Source of the DNA: Tetrahymena thermophila SB210
Taxonomy: Eukaryota; Ciliophora; Oligohymenophorea; Hymenostomatida; Tetrahymenidae
Length of the DNA: 64,000 nt
Direction of reading: 5' to 3'
Assembly: GCF_000189635.1 (NCBI RefSeq)
Contig: NW_002476405.1
Coordinates: 1-64,000 of the forward strand
Shown: in pieces, positions 28,701-41,674 of the stretch
How the letters are laid out: each line of letters opens with the position of its first letter
How positions within the stretch are numbered: the stretch's first letter is position 1
Made by a program: the position numbers and the translations under genes
The notes under the pieces: generated by a model
Database searches by the model: none
Told to the model about the DNA's origin: nothing
The model's input: the letters and a program-made list of their open reading frames with translations, nothing else

Positions 28701-31700
28701 ATTAACAAAACTATCAATTATGTTTTGAATTTTAAATAAATTTTTGTTTTTTGATAAAAGATTTCTCTTTAGATCTAGAAATAAGATATAGGTTAAAAGG
28801 AATCAAGTGAGAAAGAAGAAATAACTTGTACAAGCAGATAGTATAAATTTTTCTAGAATTTTATAATGATGATTATCAACTAAGGGTTATCTACATACAA
28901 AGATATCATTCGAATGGGAAATTTTAATTAGTAAGGCTAATAAAAAATGAATAATATAGAAATAAAGAGACTAAAATATTCTTAAGAGTACTAGAGGATA
29001 TAAGAGAGGCTTAAGCAATAGCAAAATATCAAGGTTGATAATAAATAAAATAAATTCTATAGTTTACTTGAGGATGCTGTAAACAAGAAAATCCTCAGTG
29101 AAATTTAAACATTTTAAAACCAACATCTCATAGAATCTGTAGCAATAAGAGGAAAGTTAAAGCTTACTCAAGCTATAATAAAAAGTCAAATGAACTAAAA
29201 AGAGAAAATAAGATTTTAGCAATAAATAAGATTAATAAGTCAAGAATAAGAGACTTAAGAAATTCCATAATAACTTTAAAGGCAACAACAAAAATGGTAA
29301 CAAGATTTGTAAAGAAACAGCTCAAGTTAAGAAGAAATTTAAATAAATTAATAAAATGAAAATCAAAAAATTTAATTTGACACACTTTTCCTTCCATAAA
29401 GAGTAATTAGGAATTTCTATCATTACTTAGCTATTTTAGATAAAAGCAATAGTTTTTTGCCTTTTTAGAAAGCTCTCTCTATTTCTATAAGTGAATAAGC
29501 TCTTCTAAAACAGTTTATTTACAACACCAATTTTAATTATGCTCATCGTTAAAATGTGTTTAAGATTCCGCCATTCTTAAGTTAACTTAATATAAATCCT
29601 GTTGAAGCTTGTTTGATTGTAAAAAGTATGAAGCCATAAGATCTTATTTTCTATTTATAAAACCTTTTCGCATAAGTAAAAATTTTTTAATTAAATTTTT
29701 AAAATATTAATTTTGTTTTTGTAGTCCTTTTCATCGAATTTCTCCAAGATCAGTACCTAAAATCTTGAAACACTTTGCAGAAGTAACTCATTTGAAAGGC
29801 CAATAATACTATTTACTGAAGATTTGAATAGCAGTATTTCTAAGTTGATCGAAATTAAAATGCTTAAACATTCTTAATAGTAACCAAGCTAAAATAATAA
29901 CTTAAAGCTCTATAAAATAACTTTAGATGGATTAAATTTTCAAAATCTTTATGATAAAATTCTTGATCTTGTAGTTTAGGGTTGTTGGATTATTATAGAA
30001 GGCATTTAATACGTATCCTAATCGATATAAGCTGAATCTGTAAATGCTATATGCAAAATCTATGCAAATAAAAAATTTCCCATCGATTTTAAGATATTTA
30101 TCATTTATAAATGCTAGTAAGACAACAAATATTTGGAACATAGTGACTCTCTTTCACCGTTAAAATATCTCTTCAACCTAAGCCATAAAACTTATATTGC
30201 TACTCCCTCAGCCATCAAGCAGAATCTCTCAAACTTCTACTACTGCGTAAAAAAATTTATTTTATTCTTAATTAAATAAAATAAAAATGGGATTTTACTT
30301 AATAAAAATAAAATAAATGTTTCTATCAAACAAATTTAATGAAAATGAAAGAATTTTCCCATTTAATTTTCTTAGATAAAAATAACATTTTTAATTTTTT
30401 TGATGAATAAATTTGATAAAATATCTATTTAGGAAATAAATCAACATATGATGAATGTAGAGAAAATTCTAATTGAAAGCTAAGAGTTACCTTAATAATA
30501 TCAAAACAATATTGAGAAAAAAACATCCTAGATTCATCATTAGATTTATTTAAGGAGGCATCAAACAAAAGTGGAAAATCCAATAATATTTAAAAACATA
30601 GAAGGCTTGGATAATATTTATGAAAAGAATAAAAAAATATAATGTGATTTACAATAAAAAAGTTTCTTAAACCTGCATTCTTTTGTGGTACCAGAAACAA
30701 AGAACGAGAAAATAATTAATATGATTATACACGGTGAAGAAAGAAACAAATTCAATAGCTTATTTGTCTTTAGCATAATTCGTCAACGAGAGTAACTTAT
30801 TCAGAAAAACAATCCAAATTTTATCAATTTGAATTTCCAGTATTCTTCAGACAATGATTTTTATCAAATGATTACTGATTTGCTTAATTTTATTGGCTAT
30901 CACAAACCAAGTCCTTTTAGATTTATGATTGACTACTTTTCCTTTATCTTTAAGGAAAGAGAGCCTTTTAATACTCAAGCACCTTATGAATAAATTATAA
31001 AGTTGCTATTTTAAGATTTTGTATGTTACAAATTAGATAAACAAAGAGTAATTCAATTAAATAACTAAAGTTATCCATTACTTAAATACACTCCTGAAAT
31101 ATATACTTTTACCATGTCATACTAAAAGAAAGATGTTTAAAGCTTTTCTTCTTAAAAGATATTCCTAAATATATTAAATCTCCCATCATAAGACCCAGTA
31201 GAAATTTTAGGTCTTAGCCAAAATTTACAATTTAATCAATAGCTTGTACAAAGTTAACAAATGCTAAACAGCATAAATAACCACACTGAATCTCTAGAAA
31301 AGGAAAGAGAAAATAAGAAACATGCTATGAAAAGTATTGAAAAACATTTCTCTAGCAAGTAAAACCAAAAAAATAAACACACTCCTGAAGAAACAATTAT
31401 TGATAATGCACTTCTAATTAACATTATCAATTTCAATCAAAAAGCAAAAGAGCATGAAGAATTAATCAACCTATGTAAAATTACCTCGAATATTTAATTA
31501 ATTAAAAGCACCATAAAAAATTTTTGATAAATAATTTCAATTTTTAATCCATTTATTAATTTAGCAAATTTTCTCTGAGTTAATAAAAAATCAAAAGAAT
31601 TAATTAATAATAAATTAATTATTTTAAATTATTGAAAAATTAGATTAATATAAATAAAATTTTTTTAATACAGTATAAAGCATAGATTAGTTATTTGAAT

Positions 31701-34230
31701 AAGGAGAAATTTCATTAAAGTTACTGAAATTAGAGAGCTCTATGACTGGCTTAAGCTCTCCTGATGATGGAGAATCCATAAAACATGAAAATAATATGGA
31801 TGATAATCTAAGTAGGGCATAAAGAAAAAGCATATTTTAAACAAAAAGATCTTCCCTACGTTAAAGCTACATGAATTCATCTGAACAATTTATTAACAAT
31901 ACTTTAAATTCTTAAAGCAACAGTAGAAGACCATCATTCAAATAAAAAAGATTTGGAGTTTCTATTTTAAATCATATTGTACAAGGTAAGAGAAATAGTG
32001 ATGTGTCTATCTATAACAATTAAATGGAATAACAGGAAGACTAAATTCAAGAGAAGGAAAAATTAATTTAAACAACTGAAGAGTTAAAATTAAAAATGAA
32101 ACTTAGTCCTTTAATGAGTCTAACAGAATTAAAATTAATTAAAAAAAGCTCGTCAGGTAGAAGTTCGATTCTAGCTTCTCCAGAAATAGTGAGAACACCA
32201 AATGCCCAACAATATATATAGATTTAGAACTAAATTAACAATTTTTCTCCAACTAATAAATTAGATTAAATGATCCACTAATAGACTTAGTTAGTTCCCA
32301 ATCCTTAAGCACTAAAAATTAAGAATTAATTTAATAAAACCTGTTTATACGATAGAATCAAAGACTATCTTCCTGTAAAGAAAAAAGTAAATAAATAAAT
32401 ATTTTTAAACACTAATAATTTAAGTTAAATAAATATTTTTATAGCAATAATAAATGAATGCATAAAAAGATGTTTTGAAAACATTTTCATAAATGCACAA
32501 GAACCTTAAAGAAAAGCCAAGGCACAGTCATAATATTGAATACTCTAAAATTCATAATTATAAGCTTAGAAATATTTTACTAAATAACGATTTCACAAAT
32601 TTAGTCTTGATGAACGAAGTTTTCACCTGCAATAGAGTAAAAATTTGGTTATTCCATATTTTATCAGAATTTTAAAATTATTTTATTAAATAATTTGCTT
32701 TCTTGTTTGTCTAGATAAAATAATAGTGTTTCTAAACAAAATTTGTTTTAAAAACTTAAACTAATAAAAAATAAAATAAATTTTTTTGATTAAAATTAAA
32801 TTTTTTGTATCTTATTGATAAATAAAAAAATTAAATAAATGAGATTTGAGTACTTAGATTTTTTTAATATATTAAATTAATAAAATATAAATGAATTTAT
32901 TTTTAAAATAAAAAATAGATTGTAAATTGCATAAGAAATGATATTAAAAACATGATTGGGTATCTCTAATAAAATTAATACAACTAATCCAATGAAAGAA
33001 TTTCTTCCTTGATTTCATAGATAAAGAAAAATGCCGTGCCAAGGTAATGGGAATTCTTCTCCCTTTTGCCAACTCAAAGCAACTTAATTGATTTTTTGAA
33101 GCAGATTTTGATAAAGTACGAACATATTTATGAAATTGTTGTTTGGAGAAATTGTGAATTATTCCCTTCGCTGAGCTTGTTTAAAATGTTTGATCCTTTT
33201 TGTTTAATTTATTCCTTGCTTTATGATGAATCAAAAAAATTAAATGTAAATATGATTTTTACTTTTATTAGCTAACTTAACATAATTTTATTTTAGGTAC
33301 CTATACATATGCTTAAAATATAACTTTGCAAACTAAAGAGACCACCAGTAAGGCAGAATCCTGAAGAAGGTATTTGTATAAGAGGAATAATGCTTAAAGC
33401 AGCTTCTCTTAATCCAATAAATGATTATTTACAGCCTGAGAGCCTTTATGAATTTGAGTAAGAACTTACTTATTCTATCATTAAGGTGGTTTTGAGGACT
33501 GATACTAAATATGTATTTATTTTATTATTTTTATTACTAAAAATAAATATTTAACTTAATTTAAAAAGCTCTTTATTTTTCAAAATAATAATTTTAATTT
33601 TTAAATAAAAATAAATTATTTAAACGTTAAATCAATTAAATTTGGATTTAAACTACTTAAAATGTTTGTCTTTTATTTATATTTTTAATTAATTAATTTA
33701 TTTATTTATTGAATAAGGATGATGAGATATATATTCCTATTGAATTTATGGATTAAGTTCATCACGATTTAGAAAATAGATACATAGAATAATAATAGGA
33801 ATTTTCAAATAATTACAAATAATATGAAAAGGAGTTTTTAAATGATTCCCTATTGCCTAAAAAATAGAAGAATTAAGGTTAAAATGTTATTGGAAGAGGT
33901 GGTGGAGGTGGTAATTAGAAGGAAGGGTTTGGTATATAATCACCAACAAGAAGATTCTAAACTAATTACAAGATTTAAAATGTTACAGTCCAAGAAATTC
34001 AGTTAAATCAATAGAATAATTAAGTAGAAGAAGAAGATGAGGAAAATATAGATGAAACAGAAAATAATATCATTCATTTTATACGTCTACCAGTAATTAG
34101 CAACAACATCTAGAAAACCTTAAAATATTCTCACCTGAAGATTTATTTCTTCTTCAAAAGCACACTTCCTCAGGTTTACTGGTCTTAAAGAGGGACACAG
34201 ATTTGTTTTCATAAGGCTTAATAAATTTGA
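7740..34230 (+). CDS. divergent dynein heavy chain with degenerate motor ATPase sites
   Basis: One gene of roughly 40 exons, protein roughly 6,500-7,000 residues by rough exon sum (ordinary heavy chains are about 4,000-5,000). Domain order in window positions: tail about 7740-12300, with the segment typical of single-headed inner-arm dyneins (tryptophan-rich, then EVRRLNLLIDTE) at 9626-9888; linker about 12360-16300; AAA1 16330-17690; AAA2 17745-19160; AAA3 about 19975-21960; AAA4 22095-23145; stalk 23190-24400; AAA5 24660-25560; AAA6 26789-30246; C-terminal domain 30433-34230. Phase-consistent exons include 8366-9290, 10682-11859, 15377-16498, 25663-26515, 26789-28272, 28773-29675, 29725-30246, 30433-31474, 31674-32386, 32445-32636, 32919-33245, 33297-33512 and 33718-34230. 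AAA1, AAA3 and AAA4 are damaged (see separate entries), so force production is doubtful. Axonemal or cytoskeletal location is inferred. The 5' end and the junctions near 8045-8213 and 9430-9626 are unresolved. Confidence 0.85.
14822..16330 (+). other. dynein linker, end of the N2 region
   Basis: This is the clearest family signature. TKSPKFYMLSDNQIIQIL matches the linker motif around FPRFYFLSNDELLEIL. It is followed across an intron (exon starting 15377) by KHCFHGIKQIE, matching the linker KCFEGI segment. Upstream, at about 14190, LTINKLRELNVKEH matches the LTL..LLELNL segment. These fix the gene as a dynein heavy chain independently of the AAA modules. Confidence 0.85.
16330..17690 (+). other. 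AAA1 module with lost Walker A and Walker B
   Basis: Position equivalence comes from flanking matches (IEYCYQLQ...FIQTLTSQ for the YEYLG...TPLTDR segment). Where the P-loop GPAGTGKT should be, the exon ending at 16498 reads SQPSSGK and the next exon at 16679 begins with leucine. The Walker B motif CFDEFNRI is CFCNIDLT at 17055-17078, without the Asp-Glu pair. The NPGYAGR...LPDNLK...FRPVAM block is replaced by an unrelated stretch at about 17281-17360 that keeps only the general shape. Confidence 0.75.
18062..18450 (+). other. AAA2 module with intact P-loop
   Basis: After splicing, the sequence reads IIIGGKCGSGKTKFLQ, a complete Walker A. The later segment KDWIVFDCGSF matches the conserved dynein AAA2 WIVFDGPVDA segment, which in dyneins normally lacks a catalytic glutamate. 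AAA2 therefore looks able to bind but not hydrolyse nucleotide, as in normal dyneins. Confidence 0.75.
19975..20710 (+). other. AAA3 module, damaged Walker A, normal Walker B
   Basis: ILLASSSYKGKTTILNKL stands where LLVGPTGTGKS is expected: the Gly-Lys-Thr core remains but the leading glycines are serines. The next exon has NIIFIDDLNL, matching the AAA3 Walker B VDDLNM, then LLDSQGWY matching the QWMDHGGWYD region. Binding may survive; it needs testing. Confidence 0.7.
22095..23145 (+). other. AAA4 module without P-loop
   Basis: LKERLRLILSMTSSTLVM occupies the place of RI.RIL..PRGN.LLVGVGGSG. The glycine-rich loop is gone. The Walker B position (FLFTDTQI in relatives) reads VIEISSLLE. The assignment rests on the order of modules and weak spaced similarity. 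Confidence 0.55.
23190..24400 (+). other. dynein stalk with diverged microtubule-binding tip
   Basis: Two long coiled-coil segments flank a non-coil region. The first (23200-23460) contains EARLEQQKQTIAQI and similar heptads. The second (about 24050-24310) contains KLEQINQSILILNEELNKI. Between them a segment with SDDDFFADRYIKFNQ resembles the tip helix region (DPNFL..LL.FDKD). The prolines usually found where the first coil enters the tip are absent. Confidence 0.65.
26900..29390 (+). other. low-complexity Ser/Glu/Lys/Gln insertion before AAA6
   Basis: Between the end of the AAA5-AAA6 linker (DLFNFYL, matching LFEKDKLLFSFLL relatives) and the AAA6 core (IVKSMKPQDLIFYLQ, matching LLRVLRPDR) lie several hundred residues of charged and serine-rich sequence, with poly-Glu near 27420 and serine runs at 27460-27690. 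It spans exons 26789-28272 and 28773-29675 in one frame. Such an insertion is not part of the dynein core. Confidence 0.7.
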
Positions 34231-35666
34231 TAAACTAAATACATCCTTAATCAAATATTTTAATTTTTTTCAATAATAATTAACTTATAAAAATTTTAAA
34301 TAAATATTTGCTTAACTAACCAGCTAATTAACTAATTTATATTTATTTATTTGCTTTCAATTTAAAAATTTTAAATTATTTTCTTATATTTTATGTTTAG
34401 TTGTTACTCATCTCAGCATTCTAAGTTTAAATTATGCATTTGTATTTATAAAAAAATTGAATTCTTAGTTGATGTTTTTTTAAAAATAAATTTGTAAAAT
34501 TTATTATAAATTAATATTAACTTTATTTATTTTTATACTCTAAATTCTCTTGAATTCAAAATAATTTTGAAAAATACAAATTTAAATTTTTTCATTTTTA
34601 AATAAGTTAATTTTTAGGTATTTTAAAGCCTAGGGTAGTTCTTAATATATGAGTAAATACAGTATATTAATACCTTAGATAAGAATTTATTCAATGCCTT
34701 ATTCAATGAGAGTAAAATTAAAAAATGATAAAATAAATATTATAAAAATTAAAAAAAATTCATTTTTAACATTTATAGAAAGTTTAAAATATTATTGTGG
34801 TGAATTTGTTTTCAATATTTTAACTACTTGAAACAATAGTATCAATAGTATTTGTTTAAAAACTATTTTAATTAAATTTCTATTTTCTCTTACTATTAAT
34901 AATATATCTAACTACTTTCTAAATTTAATGCTATTTGAATATTATTTCAATATTAGATGTAAAATAATTAATTGGTTAAAAATGAAGATTTAAAAATACC
35001 TCTTTTTGAATCAATAAAAATTAAAAATTAGATTTATATGAAATCTATTGAAGAGAGAATTTAAAGCAATTTAAATTAAATATTTATTCACAGTTTGCTA
35101 CTTTTAATTTAATTATGCTAATTAGAATAATTAATTTAAAATTTGACTTGAAAATTTGTTGATAAACATATCAAAAGATTATATTAAATATATTTATTTT
35201 AGGGAATTAATAGTTAGATAAATAAATAATAACTTTTATTCTATTTTATGTAAGATTTTCCTCTATTAGATTTTAGAATAAGCTTAAGAATAATATTTAC
35301 ATTTATTTTGCTTGTCTAATAAATTCTTGTTAAATTAATAATTAGACACCCGCGAAAATTGTGCTTAGAAATATAAAAATCAAAAATTTAAAAAAATTTC
35401 AAAATTTTGGTCTCTTTTGGTTTGTTTTTTATTAATATTTGTGATTTTGAAATTAGTTTGATTTTGCATGCAAATCAAATTAATTTTTACTTGTTGCTTG
35501 CTTGCTTTATTTTTTATCTGCTTATTGTTTCTCGCTGCAAAATTAAATTTTTTGATGTTAGCAGAATTAATAGTTAGTCAAAAATTAAATAAATAAATCA
35601 ATCAATTATCAAGTTAATAATTAAAGAAAAGCAAGAATTAGGATTTCAATTATTTAAGATTGTTTG
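34231..35666. other. intergenic, dynein 3' flank and XMAP215-family promoter region
   Basis: About 1.4 kb of AT-rich DNA with runs of T, a short run of tgct-type tetramers near 35490-35510 and a small GC-richer spot near 35345-35360. No exon-like frame and no RNA gene were recognised. Confidence 0.6.
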
Positions 35667-38600
35667 ATGGAGTTCGAAGATAAGCCAATTGGAGGCACTA
35701 AATTTGTGCTAGATGAGTATCCTCCAGGTAATAAATTAACTATTTTGCAATATTAGCTTTGCTTAAATAAACAATTCAGAAAGATAGAATATTGCTTTTG
35801 AGTTTTTTGCTGGTAATCCTAAGGTTGTATTTATTATTTTTAATAGGTTATGATCCTAATGCAAAAAAAGAAGAGACATAGGAAAAGCTACCTCTTCAAA
35901 CAAGAATTAAGAGTACTGTCTTTAAAAATAGAAAAGAAGCAATTGAGGAATTAATAGAGTTGTTTAAGAAAACGGAGGATGTAAATGACGCAGTTTTTAG
36001 TGAATATACATCAATGTTTTCTAAATTTGTTAGTGATTCCAACCCTGCTTGTTTGGAAAAGGGTCTTCAAGCAATTTAGATTTGGTGCGAGAAAATGGAA
36101 TCTTTGTCATCTCTTTCTGAGCCTTAAGAATTCCTTAAACTTACTGTTGAAAAGGCTTTGTCATAGGGAAAGCAAAATATAACAGACATTATTTACGAAA
36201 TATTTTCAATTTTCATAGAAAAAGGACAAAAGGATGATGTTTTAAACTCCCTTAAGATATGTTTTCCTCACAAAAATCAAAAAGTAATTTGAAAATATTT
36301 TAAACAGAGTTTTAAATAATTGAAAACATTATTTTTTCATTTTTTCCATCAGGTTCAGTGCTGTTCCATTTAAGCCGTTTTAGAAATTTTAAAGAGATTC
36401 GGTGCAAGAAAGTTAGATTATCTCAAGCAGTTCCTTCCAGAAATTTAGAAATTATCTGAAGTAACTATCTCAGGTGTCAAAGCAGCATGTATGACATTTT
36501 TTAAAGAAGCATTCAAATGGTTGGGAGAAGGAATGAAAATCTTTACAGATAAGTTAAGTAGATAGTAACTTGAAGAACTTGAAAAGTTCTATGCAGAATA
36601 CAAAGAAGAAGAACCTTTGAAGCCTACAAGAGAGTCTGCCCTAAAAGAAGAACAAGAGTTAACCAAAGGTGGTAAAGGAAAAGCAGGAGCTAAAATTGAT
36701 GCATATGATATGGCCATAGCCCAAGATATATTTTCTAAATTTAACGAAGCATGGACAGAAAAAGTCCTTGCAACTTAAAAATGGAGTGAAAAGAAAGAAC
36801 TTCTTGATGCCTTAATAAAAGTAATAATAAAATTATAACCTAAATTAGAATTTAACTTGCTAAATAGCTTAGAGTATCAATATATAAATTTAACATAAAA
36901 AGAAATTCTAATAAGATCATAATACTTAACTAACACAAAAATGGAAAGATAAAAATTAAAATATAATGTGATCTATTTTGATTATTTTGATGAGAGATAT
37001 GACTTAAGTGATAAAGCAATTTGAGCAAATAAAATTTTAGAAATTCTACATAAATATTTCATATCAAAATGAATTATTATCAAATTTAATTAAATTTAGT
37101 TTTGATTGGTTGATTGAGGATCTCAAAATTAACCTAATAATATTTTTCAAATTGTAAAAATTGCAAATAAAAAAGCCTCTAAAATGAAGAAAATATTTTA
37201 ATTCATTCAAACTAGCAAGAAAAAAGGATTTATATTATCACTTTAAAAATTAACAAAATTAGCATTTATTCGATAAAACAACTAGATGAAATGAATAGAA
37301 AATAAATTGAAATTCATGGTTTTTTAAATCAAAACATTTATTTTAAAAATTGTTTTTAAAATTTACTGTTTATTTAAAAAAACTCCACTTACAATTAATA
37401 GAAATAAAATCAAAAATATAACTATTTTTTAAATTTTAGATTAAAAATAATTTAAATATTTTTAGAATATGAGTTAAGTTTTTTTATAATTTTAATTTTT
37501 TATTTATTTTATAAAAGGCTGCTTCAGTTCCAAAACTTGCTCCAACTAATTACTATCCTATTGTTTAGATGTGTAAGAAATTATTGAATGATAGCAATGT
37601 CAATATTTAGGTTTGTGCTATTAAAATTGTTGGGTTATTAGCATCAGGACTTAGAAAACAATTTTCGTAGAGTGCTAAATTGCTGAGTTCATAGATAGTT
37701 GAAAAATTCAAAGATAAAAAGCAATTTATTGTAGATGAAGCATTAAAGACTTTAAAGAATTATTTTTACTGTATTACTTTGGATGAATTAACTGAAGATT
37801 TAAAGGAAGCTTTGAATGATAAAAATGCAGGATCTAAATTAAATGCTATAAATTTGTTAATTAATTGCATTGAAGATGAAAAATATAAAAACACTTTTAA
37901 GCTGTTCTTTTAACAATTGAGAAAATTACTTGATGACAGCTCAGAAGATGTTAGAAACAAAACTATTCAATTAGTAGGAAAACTTAAAGGTTACTACACA
38001 GATTCTTACACTTAGAGTATCACATTAAATTTGAATCAATAAAAAATGTCTAAGATCGATTAATATGCTTCTTAAGTCCAGCCATTTTAGTCTTCTGAAA
38101 TGAATAATTCTCAATTAGGGTCATAAATGAGTGACAGAATATCTCCTCCTAAGCCAGCTTCAAGTGGAGCAACCTTAAAAAAAAATGCTGCAAATGGTAC
38201 AAGCAATAACTCTACAAACAACAATAAATTTTAGAAAATAGGATTATAGCCTGCATCTACATAAAATGGAAATAAGGCTAATACTTCCATGGAAATAGAA
38301 AACGACAATATTCATAGCATATAAAATTCAAATCCAAACGCCAGAATGGATATTTCTAAAGAATTAGAAAAACCTCTTAGAAAAATACAAGAACAAAAGC
38401 AACAATCTAAAAAAGAAGGTTTAGATATTTTAGAAGTTCTTTTGCAATAAGCAAATTACAAAATATCTTCAAACGGAATATCTGAATTGGTCATGTAAAA
38501 TACTTTGATTTTAATTAAATGCACTTCATTTCAATTCAATTCAATTTTATTTATTTTTATTTTTAAATATTTGTTTGAATTCTTTTTCATTGATTATTTA

Positions 38601-41600
38601 TTTTAAAAGTGCTTTGAAAAAGTGCCTTTCTGAAAGCAACAAAAGTTTAGTCAGACAATTTATTTCTTTTGTGGCTAAGTTTGGTGAGGCTCTTGGAAAG
38701 GAAGCTAAGGTTTTTGCCAAAACTCTTGTACCAGGAATAATGCAAAATTTATCAGACAAACAAGCTTTAGTCAGAACAGAGGCACAAAATGCACTTGAGA
38801 AATGGGCAGAATTAATTGGAATCGAATAAATAATTAATTTTATCCCTCCATTTTTAGGATACGAAAGCTTAGAAATTAAAAACGAGTTGATGAATTATAT
38901 TATTAAAAACTCAGAAAGTTACTTAAAAAGTGATCTTAAATCATTCACTGTCCCGATTCTCTAGCGTTTAACTGATAAAACGAAAGAAATCAGAACACTT
39001 GCAGAGCAAATTCTCGAAATTACTCTATAAGTATTCCCTATTTCTCACTTCTACGACTCTGTCAAAGATTTCAAGCCAGCAGTCGTTCAATAGCTAAGAT
39101 CAATCTTTGAAAAGTACTCAGGTGGAAAACCTGACCAAGGAGTTAAAACAAATTAAGTAAATGAAGATACGAATAGTTACTCATAACAAAACAATCCCTA
39201 CGTCAACAGATAAATGCCCATAGAACATAACACCAACCAAAATGCCTATAATCCACATAGAAACAACATTCAGGCAAGAAATATTCAACAACAACAAGCT
39301 CCTCCATAATGTAAAAAATCATAAATTTTAATTAATTACTAAATTGTTTATTTTAAATTATATATTTATTTACTAATCAATTATCAAAGTATTTTTTAAT
39401 CATTTTTAATTAAAATTTTTGTTTTTTAATAAAAAATTATTTGAAATTATTACATTTGAAAATTTTTTTAAAGAATATACTCAAGTAACAATTAATTTCA
39501 CTTTTTTAGTTAATATAAAATGTTTGGATTTAATTATTAATTTTTGTAATTAATTAAATAAAAAATAGTAAATACATAGACTCTCAAAGAAAAAAGAATT
39601 GACATGGAAGAATAAAGACCTTGGCCTCTTGAAACGATTCATGATGATTTAGTGGAAGATTTAATAGAGAACTTTAGATAAGTTGGAATTCCTAATGAGT
39701 TGAGAATGAAAATGTTTTCTTATAATTCAGCTAGTGTGATTGAAGCAGCTAAGTATGTTAAAGAAAAAATATCTAGCGCTTCATAGATATCAGATATTCT
39801 AATAAAATGGATTTATTTGAGATTGTGGGAATAAAGAAATATTGAGGTTTGTAAAGTCATTCTTGAAATGCAAAAGCAAGTAAATATTTTGTCAATATTT
39901 TTCTTAAAAATAGTTTCAATAACTCAAAAATTTGACTTTGAAAATAAACATTTTTTAATGAATAGATATTTGATTGCTTAAAAGGTGAATAGTACTATTT
40001 GGCTGATTATGAATTGAATATTATTTTGTCAAGCATGTATTTATGTATGGAATTGCATAGCAAGAGCAGTGAAATTCTTAATTTGATAGTGTCAGCTCAT
40101 GAAAGACTGAGATTGATTTGCTCTTCTTCAAAGATTATGAAATTTTGGGTCAATCGTCTTTAAGTTAACAGTAGTTTTTGTGAATTAATTATATTGGTTC
40201 TGAATAGTGGACTTTTTACTTCTGAGCTAAGCAACGAGTTAGGAACACTTAGTAAAATTGAGGCTATTGCATAAAACTAAGATATAGTTACTGCTTTATT
40301 GAATACTTATGGTGATCATGTCATGAAGGCTTACGGATTCTAGTTATAAAGCAACTCATTCTAAAGTATTAAACGTAATCAACTAGCTAAAATTTTAAAA
40401 ATTATAATTTTTTTATTATAAATAGAAGAAAATAAAACCAACGAAATAGGCGAAGATTAAGGTTTCTTGGAGATAAAACAAAATCTCTATAAACTTGGAA
40501 ATAAAGATATAAATTTAAAGCTCTACACAGTTCATTTTTTGAATGAAGCATTTTAGAATCCAGAAAAAATATAAATCATGATTAAACATAGTGATTTAAT
40601 TACATTAGAAATTACTAAGTATTTGAGCACTTGTATGATAGAGCTTAAATAAAAGGAAATCCAATATGAATTTTTCAATTCTTTCTTGAATCTTTTCATT
40701 AAAATCACCAATACCAAGTAGTTCTTCTGCTCTATCTCCTCCGCTTCTACCAAAAATGTTGCTGAAACAATCTTAACTGAGCTCATATAAGCTGATGAAA
40801 ACAAAGAAGATAAAAACTCTTAATAAGCAGTTAAGCAATTAAATACATTGATGCTTAGAGTTTTAGAAAATGGAGAAATTAACAACATGCTCTAAATATT
40901 ATTTGACTTGCTCATCTTTGTAAAAAAATTATTATTAAATTATTCTAATTTTGGTTTAATTCAATTATTGAATTTTCAACATTTTCAATTCAGAATATTC
41001 TAAAACAATTAAGGATTATTTTATAATTTATCATTAAAAGATTTATGAAATATTCAAATTTTTTTAATTTTAAATAGTATCGTAGAAAGAGTGAATATTC
41101 TAAGTATATTGCTATTATAATAAGATGTATTCTTAAGCTTGCAAAGGTTCTGAGAGATGATATCAAGGAAGTTAACTTGGATAGTTTGTTCATTAAATTC
41201 CATTAATATATCTCTGAATTTAACCATGAAAATTAAAGAAGTGATGATATTGGTGTTAAAGCAGTAAAAACTATGATTGATTAAATAGCTAAAGCAGTAG
41301 ACATCCCTGTTTTAATGCAACACTATAAAGTTTTAGAAAACTAGCCAATTAAAGACCAGTAAATAATCAAAATGATAGAAATTATCTCAAACACAACCAC
41401 TATTCACCAATCTCCTCTGACTAAGGCTACTCCTGTAAGTAATGGAGGAATAGACAAAATGTCCTAGCTTAAGTTGAGATACGCTTAAATGCTTGCAAAT
41501 AAAAGCCCAAACTCATAAATCGAAGAAGAAAGTGTATAAAGAAGTATCCAAAGACTGAACAACAGCATTCAACAAGCAAATAATATGCCAGTTCTAAATA

Positions 41601-41674
41601 ACATTACAAACATCAACCAATAAAACATAATTGAAAATCAAAAAATAATAGAAGAAAATAGCTAAATAAATGAC
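35667..41674 (+). CDS. XMAP215/CKAP5/Stu2-family TOG-domain microtubule polymerase
   Basis: Nine exons: 35667-35727, 35847-36283, 36353-36820, 37518-38494, 38610-39310, 39569-39879, 39966-40374, 40426-40919 and 41078-41674. All phases agree and give 1,484 residues. It is a chain of HEAT-repeat TOG modules: TOG1 about 28-230, TOG2 about 297-520 (with a typical QKWSEKKELLDAL start), TOG3 about 615-840 (FISFVAKFGEALG, LVPGIMQNLSD), TOG4 about 905-1120 (ILIKWIYLRLWEQ, like ILKWLTLRFFD of CKAP5) and TOG5 about 1130-1370. Family members bind tubulin dimers through TOG loops and speed plus-end growth; they work at spindle poles, basal bodies and cortical microtubules. A Ser/Asn/Gln-rich linker separates TOG2 and TOG3, and the polar tail after TOG5 includes LKLRYAQML. 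The tail stop at 41672 depends on the A-run near 41641. Confidence 0.85.
36821..37517 (+). other. unusually long intron of the TOG-domain gene
   Basis: A 697-nt GT...AG intron inside TOG2, several times longer than its neighbours (about 50-260 nt). No additional exon or RNA gene was recognised in it. It is as AT-rich as intergenic DNA. Confidence 0.65.

Noticed and set aside
7740..34230. Reading the dynein locus as a pseudogene because of many TAA/TAG codons
   Set aside because: All long genes in the window share these codons and match protein families when they are read as glutamine; exons of up to about 490 codons contain no TGA.
38575..38829. 84-residue standard-code ORF as a separate gene
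   Set aside because: It is part of the TOG3 exon (38610-39310) of the XMAP215-family gene. The ORF only appears isolated because TAA is read as stop.
39311..39568. Splitting the TOG gene into two genes at the gap between TOG3 and TOG4
   Set aside because: The 258-nt gap has a donor and acceptor in matching phase, and the next exon continues the CKAP5-like segment preceding TOG4.
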